NCBI GenBank assembly: GCA_028280485.1
Contig: JANQLS010000048.1
Location: forward strand, 69,577 to 133,576
Direction: 5' to 3'
DNA from: Planctomycetota bacterium
Lineage (GTDB): Bacteria > Planctomycetota > UBA8108 > JACQVS01
DNA: 64,000 nt
The notes under the pieces were generated by a model that was not told where the DNA came from, did no database searches, and saw nothing but the letters and a program-made list of their open reading frames with translations. Of the stretch, positions 17,445 through 26,418 are shown in pieces (position 1 is the first letter of the stretch; every line of letters starts with the position of its first letter). A program made the translations under genes and the position numbers.

Positions 17445-18218
17445 TTATCCTTCATTTTCTTCAATTAAAGGCGTTACTCTTTGGACGCAGCTCATCAAGT
17501 GCTGAATCGTTTGCTCGTCGAGGGGAAGTGGATCTGAGGTCGCCCACACGCTTCTCCCTATCCTTCCGGTTGTCATATCTAAGAATAATTTTTTATCCAG
17601 CAGGATGCTCTCTTGTTTCCATTTTTCTCGGGGAATCCCCGGGACGCAAAATAGATGGATATTCAATCTCACGTGATGGTTTCTCAGATACTGATTGAGC
17701 GGCTTCGGTTTTATCTCATAGAGCTCGTAGTTGTCTAACGGCATCTCTATTTTAAATTCATAAACTTTATTGGGATGGATGATGGGATTTTTTTTAACTC
17801 CGATGATGGTAAAGAAGGCTCTCAAGGCCAGGCCGTATTCGCGCCCCTCTGAAATAAATTCTAGGCTTGATACAGACCAAAGATTGAAGTGGGCATCCGT
17901 TGTGGCTAAAACCGTTAGATCATCTGAGTTGTTACTTTTGACGGAATAATTAAAACGGAGGTAAGGGCCTTTTTCATATTCCGTAATGTCGAGACTGCTG
18001 AGGGTGACTTTCAGTTCTTCCTCTGTGTTTTCAGTCTTTTTTTCGTCTTTGATTTCGATATGGGTCTCAACGGTCTTTTTCTTTGGTAAGTTGTTTCCGG
18101 ATGATTCGTGAGGCGTCACACAGGACAACGTTAGGAATAAAAGTATAAAAGGGAATTTCAATTTAAGAACAAGGCAAACTTTCTGAATGTTTGTTCCCAG
18201 GAAATGATGGCTGGTCAT
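17445..18218 (-). CDS. Hypothetical lipoprotein
   Basis: A 257-residue protein with a long N-terminal part (MTSHHFLGTNIQKVCLVLKL) before the hydrophobic core and a lipobox LTLSC at about residue 33, so the true start may lie further in. A charged tether of Lys/Glu/Thr follows (about 45-70). The main domain is beta-rich ('ELKVTLSSLDITEYEKGPYL', RFNYSVKSNNSDDLTVLAT) with a late segment of alternating Trp and charged residues. No family recognised. It is convergent with the Fic remnant, with a gap of 64 bp. Confidence 0.65.
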   Translation of the reverse strand: MTSHHFLGTNIQKVCLVLKLKFPFILLFLTLSCVTPHESSGNNLPKKKTVETHIEIKDEKKTENTEEELKVTLSSLDITEYEKGPYLRFNYSVKSNNSDDLTVLATTDAHFNLWSVSSLEFISEGREYGLALRAFFTIIGVKKNPIIHPNKVYEFKIEMPLDNYELYEIKPKPLNQYLRNHHVRLNIHLFCVPGIPREKWKQESILLDKKLFLDMTTGRIGRSVWATSDPLPLDEQTIQHLMSCVQRVTPLIEENEG

Positions 18219-18270
18219 TCTAAATCACCCTAATTTATGGAGGCTTTTCTTGTTGAGATTTGACTCTAGT

Positions 18271-18597
18271 TTAATTCCTCTTCCAAACCTCAGCCAGCCT
18301 TGGATCATCAGAAAAAAGTGATTCTCTGAATTCTTGATCTCTCGCAATTCGCGCGGCAACTTCCCTAAATTTTTCGTAACTCATCCATTCATTTGAGGGT
18401 CGGAATAAACCAAATTGGATTCTTTCAGTATCTCTAAATAGAAGAGTCTTCATTCCCTTTCCATTCGAGTCTTGAAAATAGGGGCCTTCATAGATGGCAA
18501 ACAACCAGGGATGCTTTCGATGTCTGTTTGCGAGACCTTTTGGAGTTATAGCGTTGCAGCTATAGTACTGGTGCGGATCGGGGGTAAAGACATCCAA
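18271..18597 (-). CDS. Hypothetical soluble protein, possibly 5'-broken
   Basis: A 108-residue frame from a TTG (MDVFTPDPHQYYSCNAITP). The text KHPWLFAIYEGPYF, 'MKTLLFRDTERIQFGLFRPS' and FREVAARIARDQEFRESLF has real protein character, but I do not recognise it. In the same frame upstream of the TTG the reading YGFFGKVSQWVL continues to a TAA at 18631-18633. Immediately before that, the frame from an ATG at 18717 encodes 28 very basic residues in a GC-rich patch (KSRGKSKRRMPGKDGGARKF). So a longer protein may have been split by this stop, or the small ORF is a separate peptide gene. The start is uncertain. Confidence 0.45.
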   Translation of the reverse strand: MDVFTPDPHQYYSCNAITPKGLANRHRKHPWLFAIYEGPYFQDSNGKGMKTLLFRDTERIQFGLFRPSNEWMSYEKFREVAARIARDQEFRESLFSDDPRLAEVWKRN

Positions 18598-18860
18598 GAC
18601 CCATTGAGAGACTTTTCCAAAAAATCCGTATTAACTAGGTTTGAATTTACGCGCGCCGCCATCTTTCCCTGGCATCCGGCGCTTGCTTTTCCCGCGGCTT
18701 TTGGGTGAGCTGACCATTGTATTAGTAAGATTTGTCAGCGATGTCAAAAATTTCCTTGGCGCTCTGAGTGTGACATCTACAATTTTACCGATGTGTCTAT
18801 TGATATATTTAAAGTGTAAATTGTAATTTGAAAAGATCTGGGGGCAAGCTGGTATTGTTA

Positions 18861-20159
18861 ATGAAATCCAAGCCAATAAAACTCTGGACCATTTTTGGCC
18901 TTCTGCTTCTTGCTGGTTTAATCGTGTGGTCTTTCACGCTAACGAGAGGAGTTCAAACTGTAGGGTGGAAACCATTTGATGGGTCGGGTTCACCGAAGAC
19001 GGAATGGGTAAAAACATATGATTCAGGTTTTGAAGATCATGTCATAGGAATTCAGGGTGATTCAGATGGCGGATGCGCTGTCTTGGGGACAGTCTATTCT
19101 GAAGATGGGCCTACACCATCTTATTTTTTACGTTTTGATGAAATAGGAAAGCTTTTAAATAAACGGGTCTTTTCTTTTGATCAGCCCTCACGAGCTAGCT
19201 CTCTTGAGCGAACCATTGATGGTGGGTATTTGGTTCTGGTGAATAAAAGGGTGAGAGGAACTTCAGCTTTGGATCCTTCGGTAGATCTGGCTTACAAGTT
19301 AGATTCTACTGGTCAAAATGACTGGCAAGCCCAAATTGATGTTACTGATGGTTGGGGGGCATTCTCGCTAATTGAGAAGAAATCATCGCTCAATGAGGAA
19401 TCTGTGTATTATTGGGTGGCTAATACATCTGGATTAAACAAAACGCGGGAGACCTCTACTATTGGTGTTATTAGGCTTGATCAGTCTGGTAAGCCTCAAT
19501 GGAGAAAAGATATAATACAAACCGGAATTGGAGGATCGGCTTCTGCAACCTCTGACGGCGGTTTGATAGTTGTTGGAACTGTTGATCAGAATACCGAATC
19601 CTATAGCCCGGATGTATATGTGCTTAAAATTGATCAAAACGGAGTAAGGCAATGGGACGCTAACTTTGGAGGCGATGGTTATGACTATGGAACTGCTATT
19701 AAGGAGCTTGGAGGGGGAGGCTACATTGTTGGTGGGAAGAGCAGGTCATTCAATGGCGGTTATCAAATTTATCTGTTGAAGTTAGATGCTCAGGGCAAGC
19801 TTGTTTGGGAGAAAGATTTTGGTGGGGATAATCATGATTGGGCGAATACTCTCAACATATGCGATGATGGCGGATTCCTCTTAGGAGGATCGGTTAAATC
19901 CTGGACGAAACCAGTCGTATTCGGTTGCCATGAAAAAACACCAATCTCTCTCTATGTCATGAAGATCAATAAAGATGGAAATTTTCTTTGGCATAAACGT
20001 TATGAATTTGCGGGTGGCTACAGTAGCGGGTTTGCCTGTTTGGCTGACGATGGCGGATACTTTGCGCTTGGATCCAAGTGGGGAGTTAATCTGGATGGAT
20101 CCTTTCCAGTTGGTGGGCCAAGGGATTATTTTATTGCAAAGATAAATGCAGATCGTTGA
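18861..20159 (+). CDS. Anchored beta-propeller protein with DGGY repeats
   Basis: I take the ATG at 18861 (MKSKPIKLWTIFGLLLLAGL) over the in-frame start at 18828 because it gives a compact membrane anchor. Length is 432 residues. The body is built of repeats of the form 'T-x-D-G-G-Y-x-V-x-G' followed by 'Y-x-x-K-x-D-x-x-G-x-x-x-W', for example ERTIDGGYLVLVNK, ATSDGGLIVVGTVDQN, KELGGGGYIVGGKSRS, NICDDGGFLLGGSVKS and LADDGGYFALGSKWG. This is typical of bacterial propellers whose repeats alternate a surface loop with a 'WxkxfGG' strand. Such proteins are exported and bind ligands or surfaces. No catalytic motif. Neighbours on both sides are also anchored proteins. Confidence 0.82.
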   Translation: MKSKPIKLWTIFGLLLLAGLIVWSFTLTRGVQTVGWKPFDGSGSPKTEWVKTYDSGFEDHVIGIQGDSDGGCAVLGTVYSEDGPTPSYFLRFDEIGKLLNKRVFSFDQPSRASSLERTIDGGYLVLVNKRVRGTSALDPSVDLAYKLDSTGQNDWQAQIDVTDGWGAFSLIEKKSSLNEESVYYWVANTSGLNKTRETSTIGVIRLDQSGKPQWRKDIIQTGIGGSASATSDGGLIVVGTVDQNTESYSPDVYVLKIDQNGVRQWDANFGGDGYDYGTAIKELGGGGYIVGGKSRSFNGGYQIYLLKLDAQGKLVWEKDFGGDNHDWANTLNICDDGGFLLGGSVKSWTKPVVFGCHEKTPISLYVMKINKDGNFLWHKRYEFAGGYSSGFACLADDGGYFALGSKWGVNLDGSFPVGGPRDYFIAKINADR

Positions 20160-20390
20160 ACGTTGTAAGCTTCGATGAGTTCCCTGATTTCAATCGTGCA
20201 GTCGCTCTTAGCAATGATAGTAAGGTCTTATTACGTTTATAGGACTTGTTTCCGTTGGAATTGAGACGACAGCATATTGCCCTTAAATATAGTCATTTAA
20301 TTGAGGGATCTTACAAATAGTATTGTTCCTTAAAGATTTTGGATTCGTAATGAATTACTGAGCCTGATTTTTGAAATAAATCTTCGATAG

Positions 20391-21272
20391 ATGTCACTAA
20401 AAAAGAAATTCATTTTTATTCTAACTCTCATGCTCATCGGGGCTGGAATAACTGTATCCCTTAACTGGGAAGAGTTAGTCTGGCATTTCAAATTGGGAGA
20501 GAAGTTTAAATACTTAGGGCTCAATGATCAGGGATATCGAGAATTTTTGCATCGTGATACTGAAATCGTGATGGTCCTTTTACCCGGGGGAGAGTTTCTT
20601 ATGGGCTCACCCGAAGATGAGTTTTGGAGATGGGATTCTGAAAATCAGCACAGCGTGAAGTTATCTCCGTTCATGATTGCTAAGTATGAGGTGTCTCAAA
20701 CCATTTGGAGGAAAGTGATGAAAGAAAATTCCTCTAAATACAAAGAAGGTCGTCGACCAGTTGAAATGGTGTCTTGGGAAGACTTAAATGAAATTCCGGG
20801 TTCATTCTGTGAAAAGACAGGATTATCTTTACCGACGGAAGCTCAGTGGGAGTATGCGTGTCGAGGGGGAACTCAAACAGCTTATTCATTCGGGGATATA
20901 ATTTCTACTTTGGAAGTTAACTATAGTAGCTATTCAATTCAGAAGACGGAAGAAACCGGCACATTTAGAAATGCTACTTTTCCGGTTAATTTTGGTCACC
21001 CCAATCCCTTTGGGCTCTATAACATGCATGGTAATGTTTGGGAATGGTGTCTCGATGTTTTCTATAAAGAATACTATTTGAAAAATGAAGCTCAAAACGG
21101 TGATCTACCAAGTACAAAAAGAAAGCCCGTTATGGGAAGAGTCATCCGGGGAGGGAGCTGGATGGAGCACATGGAAGAATGCCGATCGGCGCGTCGGGGG
21201 AGTGTATTTGCAAACACAAGAGATAGTCATATTGGATTCAGGCCGGTATACATTTTTCCTTATTCATTGTAG
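20391..21272 (+). CDS. Membrane-anchored FGE/SUMF1-fold protein
   Basis: A 293-residue protein: basic start, one hydrophobic helix (about 7-24), a short stalk 'KFKYLGLNDQGYREFLHRDT' and an FGE-sulfatase domain from about residue 57. Markers are LLPGGEFLMGSPEDEFWRWD, 'PFMIAKYEVSQTIWRKVMKE', 'LSLPTEAQWEYACRGGTQTA', 'NPFGLYNMHGNVWEWCLDVF' and RGGSWMEHMEECRSARRGS. Only one cysteine occurs in the last motif, so the C-x4-C copper site of active FGE is missing. The stalk phrase N-x-Q-G-x-x-E-F-x-H recurs in the next gene and, degraded, in those at 4038 and 7780, so the four form one paralogous family and not independent FGE acquisitions. It is followed 48 bp later by another paralogue. Confidence 0.88.
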   Translation: MSLKKKFIFILTLMLIGAGITVSLNWEELVWHFKLGEKFKYLGLNDQGYREFLHRDTEIVMVLLPGGEFLMGSPEDEFWRWDSENQHSVKLSPFMIAKYEVSQTIWRKVMKENSSKYKEGRRPVEMVSWEDLNEIPGSFCEKTGLSLPTEAQWEYACRGGTQTAYSFGDIISTLEVNYSSYSIQKTEETGTFRNATFPVNFGHPNPFGLYNMHGNVWEWCLDVFYKEYYLKNEAQNGDLPSTKRKPVMGRVIRGGSWMEHMEECRSARRGSVFANTRDSHIGFRPVYIFPYSL

Positions 21273-21320
21273 GAATGGTCCTCGATAATCAAGAAGCACG
21301 TTATATTGAATTGATTATTT

Positions 21321-22259
21321 ATGAAGCAAAAGAAAAAAACTTTGCTACTGCTTGGCTCCTTGTTCATTGCAACGGTTGTTGGATTCATCGGAGTCAACAA
21401 AGACTATTTAATCCTGCGATATAAACTCCGAAAAGAATTCAGTTACCTCGGTGTGAATGAACAAGGGCGGCCTGAATTTGAGCACGTTAAATCAGGGATC
21501 GTGATGATTTTAGTTCCAGGCGGTGAGATCGTAATTAATGAGAAACTCAATCAGAAGGACATTGCTAACATAGAAGAAGATGCTGGATTAAAAAAGAGGG
21601 TCGTGAAACTTTCTCCTTTTCTTATGGCAAAGTATGAAGTGTCTCAAGGTGTTTGGAAGAAGGTCATGGGATCTGATCGCTATCCCCAGCTTCAAAATGT
21701 AAACCAACCCATGATTTATATTTCTTATAAGGATTGTTTTGGAGATCCAGAATCATTCTGTAAAAAAGTAGGATTGAAATTACCAACGGAATATCAATGG
21801 GAATATGCGTGTCGGGCCGGTACCTCAACTCGTTTTTCCTTTGGCGATTGGTTGAAGCCTGAAGAGGCTAACTGTGATTTTTCGAATATAAAATCAAGAA
21901 ATCCTTTTAAAGGGGAGGGAGGTTTAAAAGATAAATTTTCTAGTCATTATAGCTCTGGTGAAAAACGACATAACAAGCTAAAGAATATCTATCTTCCCTG
22001 CGGCTCATTCGCTCCGAATCCTTGGGGATTTCACGATATGCACGGAAATGTATGGGAACTCTGTATAGATACCGTGAGCCCGGATGTCAGTAACAAAGTG
22101 GGGATGGGAGCTAGAGTTGGTAACATTAAATATAGGATCCGACGGGGAGGCTCTTATCTTGATCCCGTGCCGTATTGTAGAAGTAGTTACCGAAGCCTGT
22201 TTTCAGAAGATATGCGATCTGGTGGAAACGGTTTTCGCCCAGTTTACGTAATTGAATAA
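21321..22259 (+). CDS. Membrane-anchored FGE/SUMF1-fold protein, degenerate
   Basis: A 312-residue paralogue of the preceding gene: anchor helix (about 8-25), stalk 'FSYLGVNEQGRPEFEHVKSG', FGE-fold domain. The PGGxFxMGSPEDE strand has decayed to VPGGEIVINEKLN and the Asn/Pro loop after the helix to SDRYPQLQNVNQPM. The later core is intact: LPTEYQWEYACRAGTSTRFS, 'FAPNPWGFHDMHGNVWELCI', RRGGSYLDPVPYCRSSYRS. A Lys/Ser-rich insert of about 40 residues (NIKSRNPFKGEGGLKDKFSS) sits before 'FAPNPW'. Only one cysteine remains near the catalytic region. Being 48 bp behind a paralogue suggests tandem duplication. Confidence 0.85.
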   Translation: MKQKKKTLLLLGSLFIATVVGFIGVNKDYLILRYKLRKEFSYLGVNEQGRPEFEHVKSGIVMILVPGGEIVINEKLNQKDIANIEEDAGLKKRVVKLSPFLMAKYEVSQGVWKKVMGSDRYPQLQNVNQPMIYISYKDCFGDPESFCKKVGLKLPTEYQWEYACRAGTSTRFSFGDWLKPEEANCDFSNIKSRNPFKGEGGLKDKFSSHYSSGEKRHNKLKNIYLPCGSFAPNPWGFHDMHGNVWELCIDTVSPDVSNKVGMGARVGNIKYRIRRGGSYLDPVPYCRSSYRSLFSEDMRSGGNGFRPVYVIE

Positions 22260-22563
22260 GGAAGGGGCTCTTGTTTCTAAAATCTAAGGGAATGTAATGG
22301 GTGAAGAAATCTCCTTATTCAGTCGTTAGAGTAGGGGAAAGTACTTTGTCGATCCCTGTGTATGGATGAATTCTTTGTTGATGGTTAAGAATCGAAGGAT
22401 TTTAGATTTGAACAGTTAAATTTATTTGCTATGAAGTGGAGTGCTTTATATATCGTTATTAAGAAAGGGTGTGGGCGAATTCTATAGATTGATTTTAGAT
22501 GACAGTTTCATGACTTTGTAATATTAAAAAAATAATTCCAGGAGAAAAACTGTATTGCAGGAG
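22260..22563. other. Convergent gap with a TGACA-N6-TGAC element
   Basis: About 300 bp between converging genes. It contains TGACAGTTTCATGAC at 22500-22514, matching the element at 7584-7598 at 13 of 15 positions, in a place where no gene start follows. No hairpin plus T-run typical of a bidirectional terminator was found. Confidence 0.35.
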
Positions 22564-24921
22564 CTAATTACCAAATAAAAAATTAGTCTCAAAAATCTCA
22601 TCAACTCTCTTTTTGAACCGTGCTGGATCTGATTTAGATAAGTCTTTCAATAAGCGTTCTAATTGATAAGGAGGATGATCATCAAAAAGCTCGCTTTCGA
22701 TCCAAGTGCATCCAGGCTCTTTGGTTTTTGAAATGAGCTTTTTTTGAGCTTCGGGGTAACCCCAATGAGTCAACAAAAGTAATGCCGCTAATTCGATGTT
22801 TTCTTTGATATGATCTTGAGATTGCTTCCTATTACGTTTAAGAATTGAATCCTGTTGATTGGAAGAGCTTTTGATATGCGTTGAAGAAGGTTGGGCAAGT
22901 TTTGAAATTGCATTAATGATGTTATTTTTAGATCTTGATTTACTCTGCCCAAAATACTCATAAAGGATGATCGATACTAATCGTTTATTGATAAGTTTAG
23001 AGTTTAAAATTCTTGCTACTTGGTCATCAGCCCAAGGTGCTTTTAATTGGATTAAGAATCGAGCTATCTCTTCGTTTCCTACGGTCGTTATATTGCTCCC
23101 AAGCCAATTACCCATTTCTAAAAGTAAGTAACTTTTTATTCTCTCAAGTGGAACTTGCCTAAGAATTCTGAGTGCAGAATTTCGAAGAGTCTCAGGGCCA
23201 ACAGTGACGTTTTTGATTAAGAATGGGATGATTTTCTCGGGCATGTAATATGCAAACGGATGAACGGAATCTAAGAAAATAACACCGTCGTCATCAGGTA
23301 TACCTTCATTGATAGAGATTGATTTTTCCACGTTCTCTTCAAAATTATAATCAAAACCACGTAAATATAAATATTTGGTGTTGAACCAAGAATTTTCTCG
23401 TCGAAGAAGATTTTTCTTTAATTGTTCAATCGCAAATTCATTTTCTCGATTAGCTAACGCTATCGCCGCTAATATGGATAAATTATCATCTTCCTCTTTC
23501 AGAAGGATTTCTTTTAATCGAAGGGTGAAGTGGGGGATGGGATGTTTAGAGTCTGCGAGTGAGCTCAAAACGACCAGCAAATGATCGCTATTACTCCTCA
23601 GATTTACCTGAGTTAGTTTGATTGAACTCGGATCATTGAGTCGAGCTATGCACCATGCAGCCGTATTTTTTAAAGCGGGTTGCAGCCAACTCTCTAACTT
23701 TAAATTCCAGATTTGATGAAGTTTTTCGGCTTGAGGTTCGTAATACTTAGGATCCATATTCACTAGAAATGGTACTAATGATGTGCTCTCCGCATCTCCC
23801 TGTTTACTTTGCTGTAAAATTCGATGGAGGATGGCGTGAGCAACTTCAGGTGATTCTAATTTTTTAAATGAATATGGTAATCCACTTAAGGGGTCACCCG
23901 TAATTGTTAAGGCATGGATAAAAGCCTTTTGAGCAATCTTTCGATTTTCGCTATGAATCAATGACAGGCTCAGCGCATTTTTTACAAAGGGGTTCGGTTC
24001 AGAATCGAGTTTAGGTGCCAGCACTTTACTTAGATTGGGATCATTGGCAGAGATGGCTAAAGATCTTGCTTTCAAATATTCGTTTTCTGAATGAATGAGC
24101 AATTGAGCCAAATGAGCAGAGGACTTTCCTAATAACTCTAAACAGTAAAGGCCTCGATGTTGATCCCCAATACTGGTGGAGTTCAAAAGTTTTTTAGCGA
24201 TACCTTCAGAAAAATGAGAAGGATCGAATTTATTGTCTTCATCATCGAACAGTAATTCTCTTCGCCATTTTTCAGCAGAAATAAAAGTACCTGTAGAGAG
24301 CGGAATGATGACTTTTTTATCGTTGTGATCGTTCGAATCAATAAATACAAAACCAAGAGGAACGACTCCTTTTGAGTCCATGGAAATGATAAAGGTCCAA
24401 TTGATGCAATAAACCTCGTGATCCAGATTTTCGATTGTCATCTTCTCCCATGATTGGTGGCTTCTGAGATACGCAGCGTAAAAGGGTTTACCAAATAGGC
24501 GCCCTGAGGAATTAATGGCATGAACACCATTTTGGCATTGCCCGTCTTTAATTTCATAGAGGTCATCAGAACGTTGCTCTAAGTATCGAACATCAAATGT
24601 TAAAAAGAATCGATCGACCCTATCTAGGCCTCTAAATGGGGCAATTGACAGATTCGTTCTCGGTGGAATCAAAGAGGTATTTTGAAGTTCAATAAGTTCG
24701 CGGATATTTTTAGAAAGCAATAAGTTGGATTGCATATATTCATCAAAATCTACATTCTTTGAAAAAGCATCTTCTAATGCTTCTCTCTGTTTGTTGATGG
24801 TTTCCCATTTTTCAGGCAGGATAAATAGCTCAAGTCGATGGATCCAAAGCGTAGAGATGAATGCCCCGATGATGGTGATCGTCGTTATTGCGGCTAAGTA
24901 GAATTTTTTTTTATGCTTCAT
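22564..24921 (-). CDS. Large membrane-anchored HEAT-like protein
   Basis: A 785-residue protein with a basic start and a hydrophobic helix (about 6-27), no lipobox. Residues about 60-250 form a non-repeat, partly beta domain (PFRGLDRVDRFFLTFDVRYL, ending near GTFISAEKWRREL). From about 260 to 740 it is an alpha-helical solenoid of HEAT-type pairs, for example 'EYLKARSLAISANDPNLSKV', 'PFVKNALSLSLIHSENRKIA', DNLSILAAIALANRENEFAI and 'TLRNSALRILRQVPLERIKS'. It is the largest of the anchored HEAT proteins in the window. A binding scaffold on the periplasmic side is inferred. It faces the HAF protein gene across a 300-bp divergent gap. Confidence 0.8.
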   Translation of the reverse strand: MKHKKKFYLAAITTITIIGAFISTLWIHRLELFILPEKWETINKQREALEDAFSKNVDFDEYMQSNLLLSKNIRELIELQNTSLIPPRTNLSIAPFRGLDRVDRFFLTFDVRYLEQRSDDLYEIKDGQCQNGVHAINSSGRLFGKPFYAAYLRSHQSWEKMTIENLDHEVYCINWTFIISMDSKGVVPLGFVFIDSNDHNDKKVIIPLSTGTFISAEKWRRELLFDDEDNKFDPSHFSEGIAKKLLNSTSIGDQHRGLYCLELLGKSSAHLAQLLIHSENEYLKARSLAISANDPNLSKVLAPKLDSEPNPFVKNALSLSLIHSENRKIAQKAFIHALTITGDPLSGLPYSFKKLESPEVAHAILHRILQQSKQGDAESTSLVPFLVNMDPKYYEPQAEKLHQIWNLKLESWLQPALKNTAAWCIARLNDPSSIKLTQVNLRSNSDHLLVVLSSLADSKHPIPHFTLRLKEILLKEEDDNLSILAAIALANRENEFAIEQLKKNLLRRENSWFNTKYLYLRGFDYNFEENVEKSISINEGIPDDDGVIFLDSVHPFAYYMPEKIIPFLIKNVTVGPETLRNSALRILRQVPLERIKSYLLLEMGNWLGSNITTVGNEEIARFLIQLKAPWADDQVARILNSKLINKRLVSIILYEYFGQSKSRSKNNIINAISKLAQPSSTHIKSSSNQQDSILKRNRKQSQDHIKENIELAALLLLTHWGYPEAQKKLISKTKEPGCTWIESELFDDHPPYQLERLLKDLSKSDPARFKKRVDEIFETNFLFGN

Positions 24922-25233
24922 CTCAACGGTATTTAAATGAACGGAGATAACTCATTAAAACTTAAAGGACTTCATTATCTCACTAAGACCCACCCCTCGC
25001 TCAGAAACAAAGGTCGGATCCCTCCATTGTGTAATTAAGTCTACGGTTTGCGTACTTTCGGGCTTGGATGGCGTGATTGTATACTAGGTGTGCGGGGCCC
25101 GTTAGTTGACTAATTTTGTATTTAAACAATACGAAAATTTTGGAAAATCGAATTTAACGGATACCTAACCGAGCTTCGCTTAATATATTAACACACATAA
25201 ATAAGTCTCAAAATTGCAATCAGATTGAAATGC
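24922..25233. other. Divergent promoter gap
   Basis: About 310 bp between divergent genes. It includes a local GC-richer patch (GTGTGCGGGGCCCGTTAGTT near 25088) in otherwise AT-rich DNA. I saw no coding frame. Both promoters should lie here but I cannot place them reliably. Confidence 0.35.
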
Positions 25234-26418
25234 ATGCCAAAACGTAAGCGGAATTTTAACTTCATTTTAGTTCTATCGTTCGTCGGGCTCGGAATCTCCC
25301 TGGGGGTGTTTCGTAACTCCATTTATGAATATTGGTTGGGGTATCGGATTATTTGGTTTGATGAGAATGACAATATTAAAGACGTTTCAGATAATGGGAA
25401 TGTCTTGATTCAACGTATTATTGAAGAGGAAGACAGTAAGAATACGAATTTAAATTCTCAGAACAAAAGTAGAGTCGTGTGGGGGAGTGGTGTCGCCTCG
25501 ACTTATACCGTAGAACATTTTTTATTTGACGGGAATGATCGATCGCTCAACAAGATCGACAATAAGAACAAATTTTTGTTCCTTCAAAAATTAGATAGTA
25601 AGGGCCAACCTATTTCGGCTGTGAGATTAAAACAATTATCGAGCAAAGCAAGGTTAAATAAGCTCCCTAATTTTATTGATATAAATGCTCTCGGGGAGAT
25701 CGCTGGATATTTTCAGCCGAATGATGATTCTGTTGTCGCTCCCCATCATGCTTTCGTCTTAACAAGGGATGGAGAGTTTGTCGATCTTCATGCTCAATTA
25801 AATGCGAAGGAAAGTGAAGCTCAGTTGATTAACTCCAAAGGCTGGGTCTCCGGAAAGTATACTGATGCTGTTAGCGGTGAAGAGTTTGAGTTTCTTTGGA
25901 AAGATGAAAAGGTCGAAACTACTTTTGTGAAAACTAACAATATCCCGGTTCCTGTTATTGTTCCGGCGGTTCCCTCGCCTAATCCTCCTCCGGTTCCAGT
26001 TTTGGATCCTCATTGTGTCTTAGTAGATATGAATGACAGAGGGCAAGTTTTAATGAACTGCTCACAGCCAGAGATGAGTCTCGAGTATATTAAAGTATGG
26101 GGAGGAAATAATAAGTCCTTTAGTTTTCCAGAGACGGACAGAGCTATTTCCTCAGAAGGACTTGCAATTGATTCAAAAGGTCGAGTTCTGATCAGAGTAC
26201 AAAGACGTCTTGGAGAATTTGAATATTACCTTTCTGATAGAGTTCGTCCTCTCGATGAAATTCAATCATTCCCCGAAATACACCCTCTCCCTATCCCCGA
26301 AGCCAAAGGCACGATCCACTATACGGGTATGAGCCCTTCAGGAAACTGGTTGAGAGGTGAATTGATCGATGGGCAAGGGAAAGTTTCTAGGCAGTTTATT
26401 TTGAAACGACTTCGGTAG
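25234..26418 (+). CDS. Anchored HAF-type repeat protein, paralogue A
   Basis: The frame opens at a TTG at 25225, but the ATG at 25234 is the natural start (MPKRKRNFNFILVLSFVGLG; 394 residues). One hydrophobic helix (about 8-25) is followed by 'EYWLGYRIIWFDENDNIKDV'. The repeats show the 'd-I-N-a-x-G-x-I-a-G' and 'N-d-x-G-q-V' phrases of HAF-type extracellular beta-propeller proteins (IDINALGEIAGYFQPNDDSV, DMNDRGQVLMNCSQPEMS, AIDSKGRVLIRVQ). A Pro/Val-rich loop (VPVIVPAVPSPNPPPVPVLD) interrupts the propeller. It is homologous to 39534-40613 along its length, both sharing 'INSKGWV-[SC]-G' and the anchor. Probably a periplasmic or surface binding protein of unknown ligand. Confidence 0.75.
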   Translation: MPKRKRNFNFILVLSFVGLGISLGVFRNSIYEYWLGYRIIWFDENDNIKDVSDNGNVLIQRIIEEEDSKNTNLNSQNKSRVVWGSGVASTYTVEHFLFDGNDRSLNKIDNKNKFLFLQKLDSKGQPISAVRLKQLSSKARLNKLPNFIDINALGEIAGYFQPNDDSVVAPHHAFVLTRDGEFVDLHAQLNAKESEAQLINSKGWVSGKYTDAVSGEEFEFLWKDEKVETTFVKTNNIPVPVIVPAVPSPNPPPVPVLDPHCVLVDMNDRGQVLMNCSQPEMSLEYIKVWGGNNKSFSFPETDRAISSEGLAIDSKGRVLIRVQRRLGEFEYYLSDRVRPLDEIQSFPEIHPLPIPEAKGTIHYTGMSPSGNWLRGELIDGQGKVSRQFILKRLR

